Shown one piece after another: positions 33,970 to 42,801 of a stretch of 55,704 nt of DNA (the stretch's first letter is position 1; the number at the start of each line of letters is the position of its first letter). The notes under the pieces are model-generated. The model was not told where the DNA came from and did not search any database. It saw nothing but the letters and a program-made list of their open reading frames with translations. The stretch is from Candidatus Latescibacterota bacterium (GTDB taxonomy: Bacteria; Latescibacterota; UBA2968; UBA8231). The stretch lies in the NCBI GenBank assembly GCA_022819745.1, contig JAJEGS010000057.1, positions 1 through 55,704 of the forward strand. The letters are read 5' to 3'. The translations under genes and the position numbers were made by a program.

Positions 33970-34818
33970 TCAGCACTCGGCCCCGCGCACTTCGCCGCCG
34001 AAGTGCTGCATGCGCTCGTCGGTGTCGATCTGGCCAGCGCTGGCGGGTCGGTAGTGCAGTTGCAGGGCGCGGCGCATTTTTTGCGAGGGGTTGGTCGGGC
34101 TGCCGTGGTGGGTCATGCCGTGCCAGAGCAGGCAACCGCCAGGGGCGAGGGGCACGACGACGTCGCGCTCGGTCTGGACGTCGGTGTCGCAGATCTGCCA
34201 ATCGCGGCGCTTGAAGTGATTGACCGGACCTTCGCGGTGCGTGCCGGGCAGGATGTGCAGACAGCCGTTATTCGCGTCGGCGTGGTCGAGGGCGACCCAG
34301 ACGCCGATGATGGTGGTGCCCAAGGGATAGTTGAAGTACGCGCAATCTTGGTGCCAAGGCTTTTCGCGGCCCATAGGCGGCTTGAGCAGGGCCATCTCTT
34401 GGAACAGAACGGGCGTGTCGTCCATCAGGCGGGCGAGGACGTCCAAGAGATCTGGGTCGGTGGCCAAGGGTTGGAAACGCCCATCCCAATCGACAAAATT
34501 CATCAGTTTGCGTACCGCACTACGCCGCGCTGCACCCGTTAGCTTTTGGCCTTGCGCGGAGGTTTCCAGTTGGACGCCGCGAAATTCCGGCTGCTTGCCG
34601 TCAATTAGGTCGTACACTGCGTCGGCAGCGTCGGCGACTTGGGCAGGAGAAAACGCCTCTGCTATTGCGAGGTAGCCCTGCTGATGAAAGAAGGCTAGCT
34701 GCTCGGGGCCAATGTCGGAAAAGCGGGCGACTTGTTGAGCCTCGGCGTCGTAGCGGTAGAGATCAGGGGCGTAGTCGGCGCGGACGCCGTCGTCGATGAT
34801 AGGTTGGGCGCTGGTCAT
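33970..34818 (-). CDS. Phytanoyl-CoA dioxygenase (PhyH)-family oxygenase
   Basis: 282 residues. The Fe(II)/2-oxoglutarate oxygenase facial triad is visible: His and Asp in KPWHQDCAYFNYPLG and the distal His in LWHGMTHHGSPTN, with the 2-oxoglutarate-binding Arg in KMRRALQLHYRPA. Such enzymes hydroxylate lipids or small molecules. The substrate is unknown. The ATG overlaps the stop of the small membrane protein gene upstream, so it is at the 3' end of the ffh-rplS transcript, an unusual place for a PhyH enzyme. Confidence 0.9.
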   Translation of the reverse strand: MTSAQPIIDDGVRADYAPDLYRYDAEAQQVARFSDIGPEQLAFFHQQGYLAIAEAFSPAQVADAADAVYDLIDGKQPEFRGVQLETSAQGQKLTGAARRSAVRKLMNFVDWDGRFQPLATDPDLLDVLARLMDDTPVLFQEMALLKPPMGREKPWHQDCAYFNYPLGTTIIGVWVALDHADANNGCLHILPGTHREGPVNHFKRRDWQICDTDVQTERDVVVPLAPGGCLLWHGMTHHGSPTNPSQKMRRALQLHYRPASAGQIDTDERMQHFGGEVRGAEC

Positions 34819-35048
34819 GTCTGCTCAGCCTCGTCTTCCTGGTCTGCTGATTGGTCCCGGACCAAAATTGCCATGGGGATCAGTATGCAGTAGCCGACTA
34901 CCAGGAGGACCGGCGCTAGGGTGAGGGAGAGAAAACCCTCGGCCGGTGGGATGCGCAAAAACACATAGCCGAGTACGATCGCGGCTAGGCCGGCTATGGC
35001 CAAGGACCAGTTTTTGCGCGTAAAAGGCAAGTCGCCGCGTGGGGCCAT
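34815..35048 (-). CDS. Small two-helix membrane protein (DUF3098-like)
   Basis: 77 residues with two transmembrane helices (WSLAIAGLAAIVLGYVFLRI and LTLAPVLLVVGYCILIPMAI) and a charged tail (RDQSADQEDEAEQT). The pattern, a short polar start then RKNW and a first helix, resembles the DUF3098 family found mainly in Bacteroidota and relatives. Function unknown. It lies 14 nt after rplS and overlaps the PhyH gene. Confidence 0.7.
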   Translation of the reverse strand: MAPRGDLPFTRKNWSLAIAGLAAIVLGYVFLRIPPAEGFLSLTLAPVLLVVGYCILIPMAILVRDQSADQEDEAEQT

Positions 35049-35062
35049 GACGCGGTCTCCGC

Positions 35063-35416
35063 TTAGCGTGCTCGCTTTTCGCGGATGCGGGCGGCGCGAC
35101 CTTTGCGACCGCGCAGGTAAAACAGGCGGGCGCGGCGCACCCGGCCCTCGCGCATGCGCTCGATCTTGGCGATGCGCGGCGAGTGCATGGGAAAGATGCG
35201 CTCGATGGCAATGCCCTGAGAGATCTTGCGCACAGTAAAGGTCTCTTGGATGCCGCTACCTTTGCGTTGGATAACGGTTCCTTCAAAAATTTGGGTGCGC
35301 TCCTTGTCGCCCTCAATGACCCGCACGTGGATGCGCACGGTGTCGCCAGCGCCGAATACGGGAAGATCGGTTTTGAGTTGGTCCGAGGTTAGTTCGCGCA
35401 GGATACTTGAGTCCAT
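35063..35416 (-). CDS. rplS: Ribosomal protein bL19
   Basis: 117 residues, starting at ATG 35416; the open frame upstream lies in trmD. The bL19 blocks [40 protein letters not shown] and [20 protein letters not shown] followed by [17 protein letters not shown] are all present. It sits at the 30S/50S interface. It follows trmD by 16 nt in the conserved rpsP-rimM-trmD-rplS order. Confidence 0.97.
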   Translation of the reverse strand: MDSSILRELTSDQLKTDLPVFGAGDTVRIHVRVIEGDKERTQIFEGTVIQRKGSGIQETFTVRKISQGIAIERIFPMHSPRIAKIERMREGRVRRARLFYLRGRKGRAARIREKRAR

Positions 35417-35432
35417 TGTATCACCTTGTTTG

Positions 35433-36173
35433 TTACGGGGCTTCTTCCAGCCCTTGCTCCTGCCAAGTGGCGATGAGCTGTTGTTCTTCTTCGTCGAGTT
35501 CGATCTGTTGCAGCAAGTCGGGCCGACGCGCAAACGTGCGCCGCAGGGCTTGGCGTCGCCGCCAGTGCTCTATGCGCTCGTGGTCGCCGGAAAGCAAGGC
35601 ATCGGGGACGCGTTGGCCGCGGAATTCAACTGGCCGCGTGTACCAAGGGCAATCGAGTACGGCCTCTTGGAATGAGTCGTCCAAGGCCGAAGAGAAGTTG
35701 CCCAAAACGTTGGGTATGAGCCGAGCCACCGCGTCGATGAGGACGAGAGCGGCCGGCTCACCGCCGGTGAGCACGTAGTCGCCGATTGAAATTTCACGGT
35801 CGATAAGCTCGGTGCGTATGCGCTCATCTACTCCTTTGTAATGCCCGCACAACAGCACCAACCGCTTCTCGAGCGCCAGTTCGACGGCGAGCGCTTGGTT
35901 GAGCGGCTGGCCGTCGGCTGTTAGGTAAATGCAGCGGCCAGTCGCTAGGCCCCGTTCCTGCCAAAGCTGGTACACGGGCTCGGGCTTGAGGACCATGCCG
36001 CCGCCGCCGCCGTAAGGCGCGTCATCCACGGTGCGGTGTTTGTCGGTCGCGCAATCGCGTGGGTCGTGGGTCTCGACGGTCAACAGGCCCCGGGCGATGG
36101 CGCGGGCCATCATGCTGGTCGCCAACGGCGAGGCAAAGAAATCCGGAAAGAGCGTTACGATGTCTATTTTCAT
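35433..36173 (-). CDS. trmD: tRNA (guanine37-N1)-methyltransferase
   Basis: 246 residues matching Trm[41 protein letters not shown] and the trefoil-knot SAM site [15 protein letters not shown]...[17 protein letters not shown]. The catalytic Asp is in the linker region [14 protein letters not shown]. It methylates G37 of tRNAs and prevents frameshifting. It overlaps rimM by ATGA. Confidence 0.97.
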   Translation of the reverse strand: MKIDIVTLFPDFFASPLATSMMARAIARGLLTVETHDPRDCATDKHRTVDDAPYGGGGGMVLKPEPVYQLWQERGLATGRCIYLTADGQPLNQALAVELALEKRLVLLCGHYKGVDERIRTELIDREISIGDYVLTGGEPAALVLIDAVARLIPNVLGNFSSALDDSFQEAVLDCPWYTRPVEFRGQRVPDALLSGDHERIEHWRRRQALRRTFARRPDLLQQIELDEEEQQLIATWQEQGLEEAP

Positions 36174-36679
36174 GGTCCAAATAGCTCTTCAATGCCCCGC
36201 ACGACGACCCGACCCGGCGCGATTTCCACGACAAAGTCGCCGACAGCCGGCACAAGGGCTTCGCCTTTGGCTCCATGGACCACGTAAACATCTGTCGTCG
36301 GCATGGATAAGACCTCGACGATGTGGCCCAATAGTTCCCCTTCCGAGTTGACGACCGCGCAATCCACTAGGTCGTCTATGTAGTGCGTGCCCTCCGGCAG
36401 GGGATCGCGCTGATCGGGGGCGATGGTAACGTAGCCCCCGGCCAAGATTGAACGCGCCTGTTCGGGCGAGTCAATGCCAGCGAATTTGAGCAACAAGCTC
36501 TTAGCGTCTGTGCGCCAGCGCTCGAGTTCGAGCGGCTGGTCGGGTCGGCCCGCACATTGGAGGACGACATCCCGCAGGTCGCTGAAGCGCTCGATGCGGT
36601 GCGTCAGGGCTTGGGCCCGAACCTCGCCGCGCACTCCCCACGGGCGGGAGATATAGGCTACGGCGACGCGCCCGGCCAT
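36170..36679 (-). CDS. rimM: 16S rRNA processing protein RimM
   Basis: 169 residues. The N-terminal RimM domain (VAVAYISRPWGVRGEVRAQA) and the C-terminal PRC-barrel (THYIDDLVDCAVVNSEGELL then GEALVPAVGDFVVEI) are present. It assists 30S head maturation. It starts 12 nt after rpsP. The KH-domain gene often found between rpsP and rimM is absent. Confidence 0.95.
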   Translation of the reverse strand: MAGRVAVAYISRPWGVRGEVRAQALTHRIERFSDLRDVVLQCAGRPDQPLELERWRTDAKSLLLKFAGIDSPEQARSILAGGYVTIAPDQRDPLPEGTHYIDDLVDCAVVNSEGELLGHIVEVLSMPTTDVYVVHGAKGEALVPAVGDFVVEIAPGRVVVRGIEELFGP

Positions 36680-36691
36680 GCGGTTATCCGT

Positions 36692-37255
36692 CTATTTTTC
36701 CTTTTGCTCGGCCGATTCGGCTGATTCAGCGGCTGCCTGTTCGGCTTCGGCTGGCGCAGCTTCTTCTTGCTCAACCGGTTCGGCTGATTCAGTGGCTTCT
36801 GGTTCAGCAGCTACCTGCTCGTCCGGTGCAACTTCTTCTTGCTCGACCGATTCAGCCGATTCAGCGGCTGCCTGTTCGTCCTGTTCGACTGGTTCAGCGG
36901 CTTCTGGCTCAACCGGTTCAGCCGGTTGGACTGGCGCGGCCGCCGCTTTCTTGCGCCGCCGCTTGGGCTTGTCGCCTGTGAGGGCGTCTTCGCGCACCCG
37001 GCCCTCCCAGCCCTGCCAGCGGGCCAATATCCCTTGGGTGCGGAAGAGGTCGGCGACGGTCTCGGTCATCTGCGCGCCTTTGTTGAGCCACTCGATGGCG
37101 CGCTCTTCGTCGATTTTGACGCTGGCGTGCATGGGGTCGTAGAGGCCCACCTCTGCGAGGGAGCGGCCGTTGCGGGCGACGCTGACGTGAGCAGCGACGA
37201 TTCGGTAGTAAGGCTGTTTGCGTTTGCCTATTCTCTTAAGGCGAAGTTTGACCAA
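36692..37255 (-). CDS. rpsP: Ribosomal protein bS16 with a long acidic repetitive tail
   Basis: 187 residues, about twice the usual 80-90. Residues 1-85 are canonical bS16 (VKLRLKRIGKRKQPYYRIVA, EVGLYDPMHASVKIDEERAI, GAQMTETVADLFR). After a basic stretch (KPKRRRKKAAA) comes a tail of about 80 residues built from Ala, Glu, Pro, Gln and Ser. It has recurring units such as EQAAAESAESVEQEE and AEPVEQEEAAPAEAEQ. The tail should be disordered and project from the 30S body. The DNA coding for it (36692 to about 36950) is internally repetitive. It is the second gene of the ffh operon. Confidence 0.95.
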   Translation of the reverse strand: MVKLRLKRIGKRKQPYYRIVAAHVSVARNGRSLAEVGLYDPMHASVKIDEERAIEWLNKGAQMTETVADLFRTQGILARWQGWEGRVREDALTGDKPKRRRKKAAAAPVQPAEPVEPEAAEPVEQDEQAAAESAESVEQEEVAPDEQVAAEPEATESAEPVEQEEAAPAEAEQAAAESAESAEQKEK

Positions 37256-37280
37256 TGCTATTCTCCTTGGCGAAGGATGC

Positions 37281-38609
37281 CTAGCCCACGAGGGGCATTC
37301 TCATTTTCAAGCGGCCGCCTTTGGCGCGGCTCATCTGCCTGAGCATTTTCTGCATCATGTGAAATTGTTTGACTAGTTGATTCACCTCTTGGACGCTGGT
37401 GCCGCTACCACGGGCGATGCGCTTGCGGCGGCTGCCGTTGAGAATTTTGGGTTGGACTCGCTCTTGGCGGGTCATGGAATTGATGATGGCCTCGACTTGG
37501 GTGAACGCGCTATCGTCGAGCTGCATGTTCTTAGCAGCTTTACCACCTCCGGGAATCATGCCCATGAGCTGGTCGAGCGGCCCCATGCGGCGCACTGCTT
37601 GCAACTGCGAGAGAAAATCCTCAAAGGTGAAGGAGGCCCGGCGAAACTTTTCTTCTAGCTCTTTGGCTCTGTCGCGCTCCATGGCTTGCTCGGCCTTTTC
37701 CACTAGCGAGACAATGTCGCCCATGCCGAGGATGCGCGAGGCCATGCGGTCGGGGTGAAAGGACTCTAGGTCTTCGATTTTCTCGCCGGTGCCGACGAAT
37801 TTGATCGGCCGGCCGGTGACGGAGCGAATCGACAGTGCAGCTCCACCGCGGGCATCGCTGTCGAGCTTGGTCAGGGCGCAGCCGGTAAACGCGAGGCGCA
37901 GGTTAAAACGGGCAGCGGTTTCCACGGCGTCTTGGCCCAGCATGCTGTCGGCGACAAAGAGAATCTCGTGCGGCTCGACGGCCTGCTGGATGCGGTCCAG
38001 CTCGTCCATCATCTCTTCGTCGATACTCAGGCGGCCCGCCGTGTCTATGAGTGCGATGCTGCGGTGAGTCTGGCGGGCTTGGTCGATCCCGCGACGACAG
38101 ATGGCGACTGGATCGACACCTGCAGGTTGGCTGAAAACGGGCACGTCGATAGAGGTCCCCAGCGATTGGAGCTGGTCCACGGCGGCCGGGCGATACACGT
38201 CGGCGGCGATCAATAGCGGCGGCCGGCCTCTTTCCTTGAACTGACGGGCTAGCTTGGCAGCCATAGTCGTCTTGCCACAGCCTTGCAGGCCGACGAGCAT
38301 GACGACGGTGGGAGGGTGCTCGGCGAGATTGAGCGGGCTGTTGTTGCCCCCTAGCAGAGAGATGAGCTCGCTGTGGACGATTTTGACTAGCTGCTGGCCC
38401 GGGGTCAGGCTCTTGAGGACGTCTTGGCCGAGGGCCTGCTCTTTGACCCGCTGAATAAAGTCCTTGGCGACCTTGAAGTTGACGTCGGCTTCGAGCAGAG
38501 AGCGGCGAATTTGGCGCAGGGTATCGTCGATGTTGCGCTCGGTAATGCGCCCCTGTCCGCGGAGCGAGCGGAATAGGTCGTCAAAGCGTTCGCTGAGTCG
38601 GTCAAACAT
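37281..38609 (-). CDS. ffh: Signal recognition particle protein Ffh
   Basis: 442 residues. N domain at 1-90 (ITERNIDDTLRQIRRSLLEA), G domain with MLVGLQGCGKTTMAAKLARQ, DVYRPAAVDQL, LIDTAGRLSIDEEMM and TKLDSDARGGAAL. The methionine-rich M domain contains the RNA-binding helix RRKRIARGSGTSVQEVNQLV and ends KMLRQMSRAKGG. It targets nascent membrane proteins to the translocon with 4.5S RNA. It is the first gene of the ffh-rpsP-rimM-trmD-rplS operon, behind a predicted promoter. Confidence 0.97.
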   Translation of the reverse strand: MFDRLSERFDDLFRSLRGQGRITERNIDDTLRQIRRSLLEADVNFKVAKDFIQRVKEQALGQDVLKSLTPGQQLVKIVHSELISLLGGNNSPLNLAEHPPTVVMLVGLQGCGKTTMAAKLARQFKERGRPPLLIAADVYRPAAVDQLQSLGTSIDVPVFSQPAGVDPVAICRRGIDQARQTHRSIALIDTAGRLSIDEEMMDELDRIQQAVEPHEILFVADSMLGQDAVETAARFNLRLAFTGCALTKLDSDARGGAALSIRSVTGRPIKFVGTGEKIEDLESFHPDRMASRILGMGDIVSLVEKAEQAMERDRAKELEEKFRRASFTFEDFLSQLQAVRRMGPLDQLMGMIPGGGKAAKNMQLDDSAFTQVEAIINSMTRQERVQPKILNGSRRKRIARGSGTSVQEVNQLVKQFHMMQKMLRQMSRAKGGRLKMRMPLVG

Positions 38610-38650
38610 GGGCCGATGCGTCGAGTGGTAGAATGCGACAAAGAAGCTAA

Positions 38651-38679
38651 AATATAAATTTAATATATAGATATAGCAA
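38651..38679 (-). promoter_or_regulatory. Predicted promoter of the ffh-rplS operon
   Basis: On the minus strand TTGCTA (38674-38679) and TATATT (38651-38656) are exactly 17 nt apart inside a strikingly AT-rich stretch in a GC-rich neighbourhood, about 40 nt upstream of the ffh ATG. Confidence 0.6.
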
Positions 38680-38689
38680 CAGAGGCAGG

Positions 38690-39337
38690 TCAGCCGCGCA
38701 GGTCGGCGATAACGCGGGCTGGGTCAGGGGAGTTGAAGACGGCTGAGCCGGCCACTAGGCACTGGGCACCGGCACGGCGGCAGTCGGCTGCGTTGCCGGG
38801 ATGGACCCCGCCGTCAATGCCGACGGGTATGTCTAGTCCACGGCGCTCGATTTCCGCGCACAGGTCGCGGATTTTGTCGAGGGCTGCGGGCTGAAAGGCT
38901 TGGCCGCCAAATCCCGGCTCCACGGACATGACTAAGACCGAGTCGAGTTCGTCGAGATAGGGGTAGAGGGCAGAGACGGGCGTTTTGGGGTTGACCGCGA
39001 GTCCGCACTGGAGACCGTGTTGGCGGATGGCGTCGAGTACGGCCTGGGTGGATTCGAGCTCCACATGGACCACGAGCGAGTCGGCACCCGCCTCTTTGAA
39101 GGGGCCGATAAAGGGCAAGGGGTCTTGCAACATCAGGTGCGTGTTGAGTTCGAGGCGGGTGGTTTGGCGCACGGCCGCGACGACTGGCAGCCCAAAGCTG
39201 ATGTTGGGGACGAAGTGTCCGTCCATTACGTCGAGATGGAGAAAATCAGCCCCGCCGCGCTCGACGCGGTCGATGTCCTCGGCTAGGCGGGCAAAGTCAG
39301 CGGCCAAGAGGGAAGGGCCGATGCGCGTGGCGTTCAT
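38690..39337 (-). CDS. rpe: Ribulose-phosphate 3-epimerase
   Basis: 215 residues from ATG 39337, overlapping the upstream PASTA gene by ATGA and preceded by GGAGG; four more residues are open upstream. The Rpe barrel is unmistakable: GPSLLAADFARLAEDIDRVE, LHLDVMDGHFVPNISFG (metal His and catalytic Asp), HLMLQDP, VLVMSVEPGFGGQAF and VGIDGGV. It interconverts ribulose-5-phosphate and xylulose-5-phosphate. Confidence 0.96.
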   Translation of the reverse strand: MNATRIGPSLLAADFARLAEDIDRVERGGADFLHLDVMDGHFVPNISFGLPVVAAVRQTTRLELNTHLMLQDPLPFIGPFKEAGADSLVVHVELESTQAVLDAIRQHGLQCGLAVNPKTPVSALYPYLDELDSVLVMSVEPGFGGQAFQPAALDKIRDLCAEIERRGLDIPVGIDGGVHPGNAADCRRAGAQCLVAGSAVFNSPDPARVIADLRG

Positions 39338-40107
39338 GGTTCCTCCCAATTGTCAAAGGCATCTGGCTTGGGGGGTGGTGCCGCGGCGCTGACGACGAGG
39401 TCGATGCGGCTGTGGCGCGGGATGCGCTGTTCGCCCGTAGGATCTTGGGCTAGGACGGTACCGACGCGTTTTTGCTCGTCGATGCGTTTGGCGATGTGGC
39501 CGATGCGCAATTCGTATTTGCGCAGGGTGTCCTCCACGGCTCTAATGGACAGGCCGATTAGATTCGGGACGCGTTTAAGGGCAGTGGGTGGGCCGTTGCT
39601 GACTTGGAGGTCAACCGCACTGTCGCGAGCGAGCTGAGCACCGGGGGGAGGCGACTGCCCGACGATAGCGCCCTCGGGGAGGGTATCTGAAGAGCGGTAG
39701 AGGATTTGGCCGATCTTGAGCTGGTTTTCCTCTAGTTGCAAACGCGCCTCGCGCAGGCTAACGCGGCGCACGTCGGGAACCTCGTAATCGCGCGGCCCTT
39801 TGCTCACGGTTAAGACGATGCGCCGTCCTTCTTTGACCAATTGGCCGTCACTGGGGTCTTGATCGACGACCGCGTCGGCGGGAACGGTTTCGTGGTGTAG
39901 GGAATCGCCGATGGTCCCCTTCAGTCCTGCTTCTTCGAGTCGGGCCGATGCCTCGGACGCGGAAAGGCCCTGGAGGTTGGGAACTTGGACGCTGGATGTG
40001 TCAACTAGGTACGGCATGATGACCGCGTCGAGTAGGAAGAGGGCGATGATACCAGAGAGGAATGCACCCGCCGCGAGCAGGCCCAAGTGGCGGAGGATGT
40101 TTTTCAC
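39334..40107 (-). CDS. Membrane-anchored protein with three PASTA domains
   Basis: 257 residues from GTG 40107, overlapping the rsmB stop. One N-terminal transmembrane helix (LGLLAAGAFLSGIIALFLLD) is followed by three PASTA domains: about 40-105 (VQVPNLQGLSASEASARLEE), 106-172 (YEVPDVRRVSLREARLQLEE) and 175-243 (KRVPNLIGLSIRAVEDTLRK). It ends in a proline-rich tail. PASTA domains bind muropeptides or peptidoglycan in kinases and PBPs. Here there is no kinase domain, so it may be a periplasmic peptidoglycan-binding or sensing protein. Confidence 0.9.
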   Translation of the reverse strand: MKNILRHLGLLAAGAFLSGIIALFLLDAVIMPYLVDTSSVQVPNLQGLSASEASARLEEAGLKGTIGDSLHHETVPADAVVDQDPSDGQLVKEGRRIVLTVSKGPRDYEVPDVRRVSLREARLQLEENQLKIGQILYRSSDTLPEGAIVGQSPPPGAQLARDSAVDLQVSNGPPTALKRVPNLIGLSIRAVEDTLRKYELRIGHIAKRIDEQKRVGTVLAQDPTGEQRIPRHSRIDLVVSAAAPPPKPDAFDNWEEP

Positions 40108-41420
40108 AATACGGCCTTGCGGATGCGCGCGGCAAAACTGCCGTCGCCGGCGTGTCGGCCCGGTATGGTCAGGACGTAGCGGCCGGCCCAGGGCTGGGTG
40201 GGGAAGTGAGCATCGGCGCGCTCTAGCTGCGCGGTCGGGGTTTGCTTTAAGAAGCGCTCGACAATGGCCTCGTTTTCCTCCTTTTCCAAGCTACAGGTGC
40301 TATACACTAAGACGCCGCCGGGACGCAGGTGCTCGTAAGCACGCTGGATGAGTACCTGTTGCCGCGCGGTCAATGTTGCCAATTCAGTGGGCTTGCGACG
40401 CCAGCGGGCGTCTGGCCGCCGTCCGAGTACGCCAGTGGCGCTACAGGGCACATCGACGAGGACGCGGTCGAAGGCAGCGCATCCAGGGGTTGTACCGTCG
40501 CGGGCCACGGGGCGGATGGCCCGCAGGCGTAGGCGTCGGGCGTTTTCGCGCACCCGCTTCAGGCGCGGCAGCGAAATGTCGGCCGCTACGACCCAGCCGC
40601 GGTCGGCCATAGCGATGGCCGCTTGCACGGCCTTGCCGCCGGGTGCGCTACACAAATCGAGCAGGCGTTCGCCCGGCTGGGGGTCGAGTAGGGCCACGGC
40701 CAAGCTGGCGTTGGGGTCTTGGACTTGAAACTGTCCCTGCTGATATGCACGTGAGGTAAAGAGGGCCGCGCCGTTTGCCGCTCGATAAAAGCCCGGCCTC
40801 GCCTCGACTGGGGCTAGGTCGAGTTCGGCGACGGTTTCGCGGCTGGCCCGCAGTGGATTGAGGTAGATGTTGAGCGGGGCAGGCTGGTTGTTGGCCGCAA
40901 GCAAATGTTCGGCGATTTCGCGGCCCCAGCGGCTGACCCAGCGCTCGATCAACCATTCGGGGTGGGAGTGATACACTGCTAGGTAATGCGTCGGGGTCTG
41001 CTGCTGATCGGGGTAGCGAACCTGCGCGCGTTGCCGCAGCAAGTTGCGGAGCACGGCATTGACCAGCGAAGCGATGCCTTGGTGCGTCAAGTGCTTGGCT
41101 AGCTCTACTGAGGTATGGACGGCTGCGGACTGGGGCACGCGGTCGAGCCAGAAGAGTTGATAGGTGCCGAGGCGCAGGATGTGGCGAGCCCAAGGCGAGA
41201 GTTGGGCGACCGGACGCGCACAACAGGTGGCGATGATCCAATCGAGCCGCTTCTGCCACCGCACCACACCGAGGACTAGCTGGCGGGCAAAGCGCGCGTC
41301 GCGGTTGGTCGGCAAGCGCGCGTCGAGAGCTTGTAGCAGTTCGTCGAAAGGCCGGGCTTGCTGCTCTAGGTCGCGGAGGAGGTGTGCCGCCGCAAGGCGG
41401 GCTGAGTCGGGAGAACGCAC
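40104..41420 (-). CDS. rsmB: 16S rRNA (cytosine967-C5)-methyltransferase RsmB
   Basis: 438 residues from GTG 41420. An N-terminal NusB-like helical domain (LAAAHLLRDLEQQARPFDEL) is followed by the SAM-dependent domain: LLDLCSAPGGKAVQAA, the catalytic motif VLVDVPCSATGVLGRRPDAR and the second Cys motif VYSTCSLEKEENE. It methylates C967 of 16S rRNA. It overlaps the PASTA gene by 4 nt and starts 3 nt after the secreted-protein gene ends. Confidence 0.95.
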   Translation of the reverse strand: MRSPDSARLAAAHLLRDLEQQARPFDELLQALDARLPTNRDARFARQLVLGVVRWQKRLDWIIATCCARPVAQLSPWARHILRLGTYQLFWLDRVPQSAAVHTSVELAKHLTHQGIASLVNAVLRNLLRQRAQVRYPDQQQTPTHYLAVYHSHPEWLIERWVSRWGREIAEHLLAANNQPAPLNIYLNPLRASRETVAELDLAPVEARPGFYRAANGAALFTSRAYQQGQFQVQDPNASLAVALLDPQPGERLLDLCSAPGGKAVQAAIAMADRGWVVAADISLPRLKRVRENARRLRLRAIRPVARDGTTPGCAAFDRVLVDVPCSATGVLGRRPDARWRRKPTELATLTARQQVLIQRAYEHLRPGGVLVYSTCSLEKEENEAIVERFLKQTPTAQLERADAHFPTQPWAGRYVLTIPGRHAGDGSFAARIRKAVL

Positions 41421-41423
41421 GGC

Positions 41424-42632
41424 TCAGCGCAAGAGGAGCATGGCGCGGTGTAGCTCGGCCGAATCCGTCCGCAGGCGGTAGATGTAGAGGCCGCTGGCCG
41501 CGGGTGCGCCGGTGGCCGACTGGCTATCCCAGTGAACCACGTGTTGCCCTGGGGATGTGCTCGCCGCAAAAGGCGTGGCCACCTTTTGCCCCATTAGGTT
41601 GAAGATGTCGATTTGGGCAAATTGAGCTCCTCCCTCGGGGATGGCGAAGGGGATAGTGGTGCCGGCGTTAAAGGGATTGGGGTAGTTTTGCGCGAGGATG
41701 GGGTCGCGCGGCTGCGCGAAGCCGGACGGCTCTGAGATGGACGTGGCAACGTCCCCCCATACTACTTGGCTTTCAGCGCACGAGCCGTCGGCGCAGGTAT
41801 TGAAAACGAGCGTGGTTGCCTGTTCGGCGTCGAGGAGCAGATAGGTCTGGCCGCGCTCGTCGCTAGTGGTCGTTATTTGCTGAGTTGCGCCGGCCGGGAT
41901 GGGGATGGCCTCGTCGTTGACGAGCGCGTAGGCCGGTGCTGCTCCGGGATTGGTAATGTCCCACGTAAAAGACGCGCCAGTGCGGAAGTGTCCAGCTTGC
42001 AAGAGGCGGGCAGACACGAGGATTTCGCCGACGCTGCTGTCGGCTACGCTGCCGGTGCCGGCGGCAGAAAACGAGGGGTTTTGCCCGACCGAGCGAAAGA
42101 AGATTCCGTCCGGCAAAGCCTGCCCCTCGGCGTCGCAGTAATTGCGCAAGAACGCGACTTGAGGGCGGATGTCGTCGCGCTCGTTAAAGGAAGGCCCGAG
42201 CGATACCACATCGAGGTAGATGTCTATGGGTGTGGTGGGGCTGATAGAGTCGGCCAAGGTAAAAGCCATGCTGACGAGATGGGCCTCTCCCTCGATCCCC
42301 GCGCCGCCGAGGGTCGCTATGCCCCATTGGGCGGTTTGGCCTTTTATCTGCGGTGCCCCTGGGGAGACAAAGGAATTGGCCCTTACTGTCTCGCCTAGCG
42401 CACCCGCGATTTCGGCGATCGCGTTGGCTGGTTCCCAGCTAAATTCGAATTTGACTTGGCGCACGCCGCTCATGTTGCGCGCCGAGACGCTGAACTCCAC
42501 GGTGCTATTGGCGGCAAATCCGCAAAAGGGGCCTTCTTCGCCGACGAAAATTTCGGCATCTGCATTGGGGCCAGCGGCCGCAAGGCGAGGCAATGCGATG
42601 GCACCGAGGAGAGCTATATAGCAGAGTAACAT
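41424..42632 (-). CDS. Secreted protein with cohesin-like region and FlgD-Ig/T9SS-type C-terminal domain
   Basis: 402 residues from ATG 42632, with a GGGAAAAGGG site; a longer TTG frame starts at 42671. A signal peptide (MLLCYIALLGAIALPRLAAA) is followed by a beta-rich region resembling cohesin-like folds (STVEFSVSARNMSGVRQVKF then EFSWEPANAIAEIAG). The C-terminus is an Ig-like domain with LAQNYPNPFNAGTTIPFAIP, IDIFNLMGQKVATPF and GLYIYRLRTDS. That domain type directs or marks secreted proteins in FCB-group bacteria. No T9SS machinery gene is in the window. It is oddly placed as the first gene of the rsmB-PASTA-rpe set. Confidence 0.75.
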   Translation of the reverse strand: MLLCYIALLGAIALPRLAAAGPNADAEIFVGEEGPFCGFAANSTVEFSVSARNMSGVRQVKFEFSWEPANAIAEIAGALGETVRANSFVSPGAPQIKGQTAQWGIATLGGAGIEGEAHLVSMAFTLADSISPTTPIDIYLDVVSLGPSFNERDDIRPQVAFLRNYCDAEGQALPDGIFFRSVGQNPSFSAAGTGSVADSSVGEILVSARLLQAGHFRTGASFTWDITNPGAAPAYALVNDEAIPIPAGATQQITTTSDERGQTYLLLDAEQATTLVFNTCADGSCAESQVVWGDVATSISEPSGFAQPRDPILAQNYPNPFNAGTTIPFAIPEGGAQFAQIDIFNLMGQKVATPFAASTSPGQHVVHWDSQSATGAPAASGLYIYRLRTDSAELHRAMLLLR

Positions 42633-42718
42633 ACCCTTTTCCCAAGTGATTAAGTTCAAAAAATATAGCAAATAAATGTACGCAACGCTAGCGTCTAGGC
42701 AAGCGCACCGGCCCCTCC

Positions 42719-42748
42719 TTGACCGGATTTTGTCGCGGCTGATATTAT
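42719..42748 (+). promoter_or_regulatory. Predicted promoter of recJ
   Basis: TTGACC (42719-42724) and TATTAT (42743-42748) with an 18-nt spacer lie 53 nt before ATG 42802, which supports that start over the upstream frame opening at 42676. Confidence 0.55.
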
Positions 42749-42801
42749 TGGCTAAGCTGCGTCAGACCAACTCCCAAGTATATGGACTATTGAAGATACT
42801 T

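Noticed and set aside
36700..36950. Repetitive DNA that might suggest a CRISPR-like or satellite array
   Set aside because: The repeats are irregular, in frame and encode the acidic tail of bS16; there are no spacers.
41424..42632. Flagellar hook protein because of the FlgD-like C-terminal domain
   Set aside because: The Ig-like C-terminal domain is a common sorting-type module in secreted proteins of FCB bacteria; no flagellar gene is present in the window.
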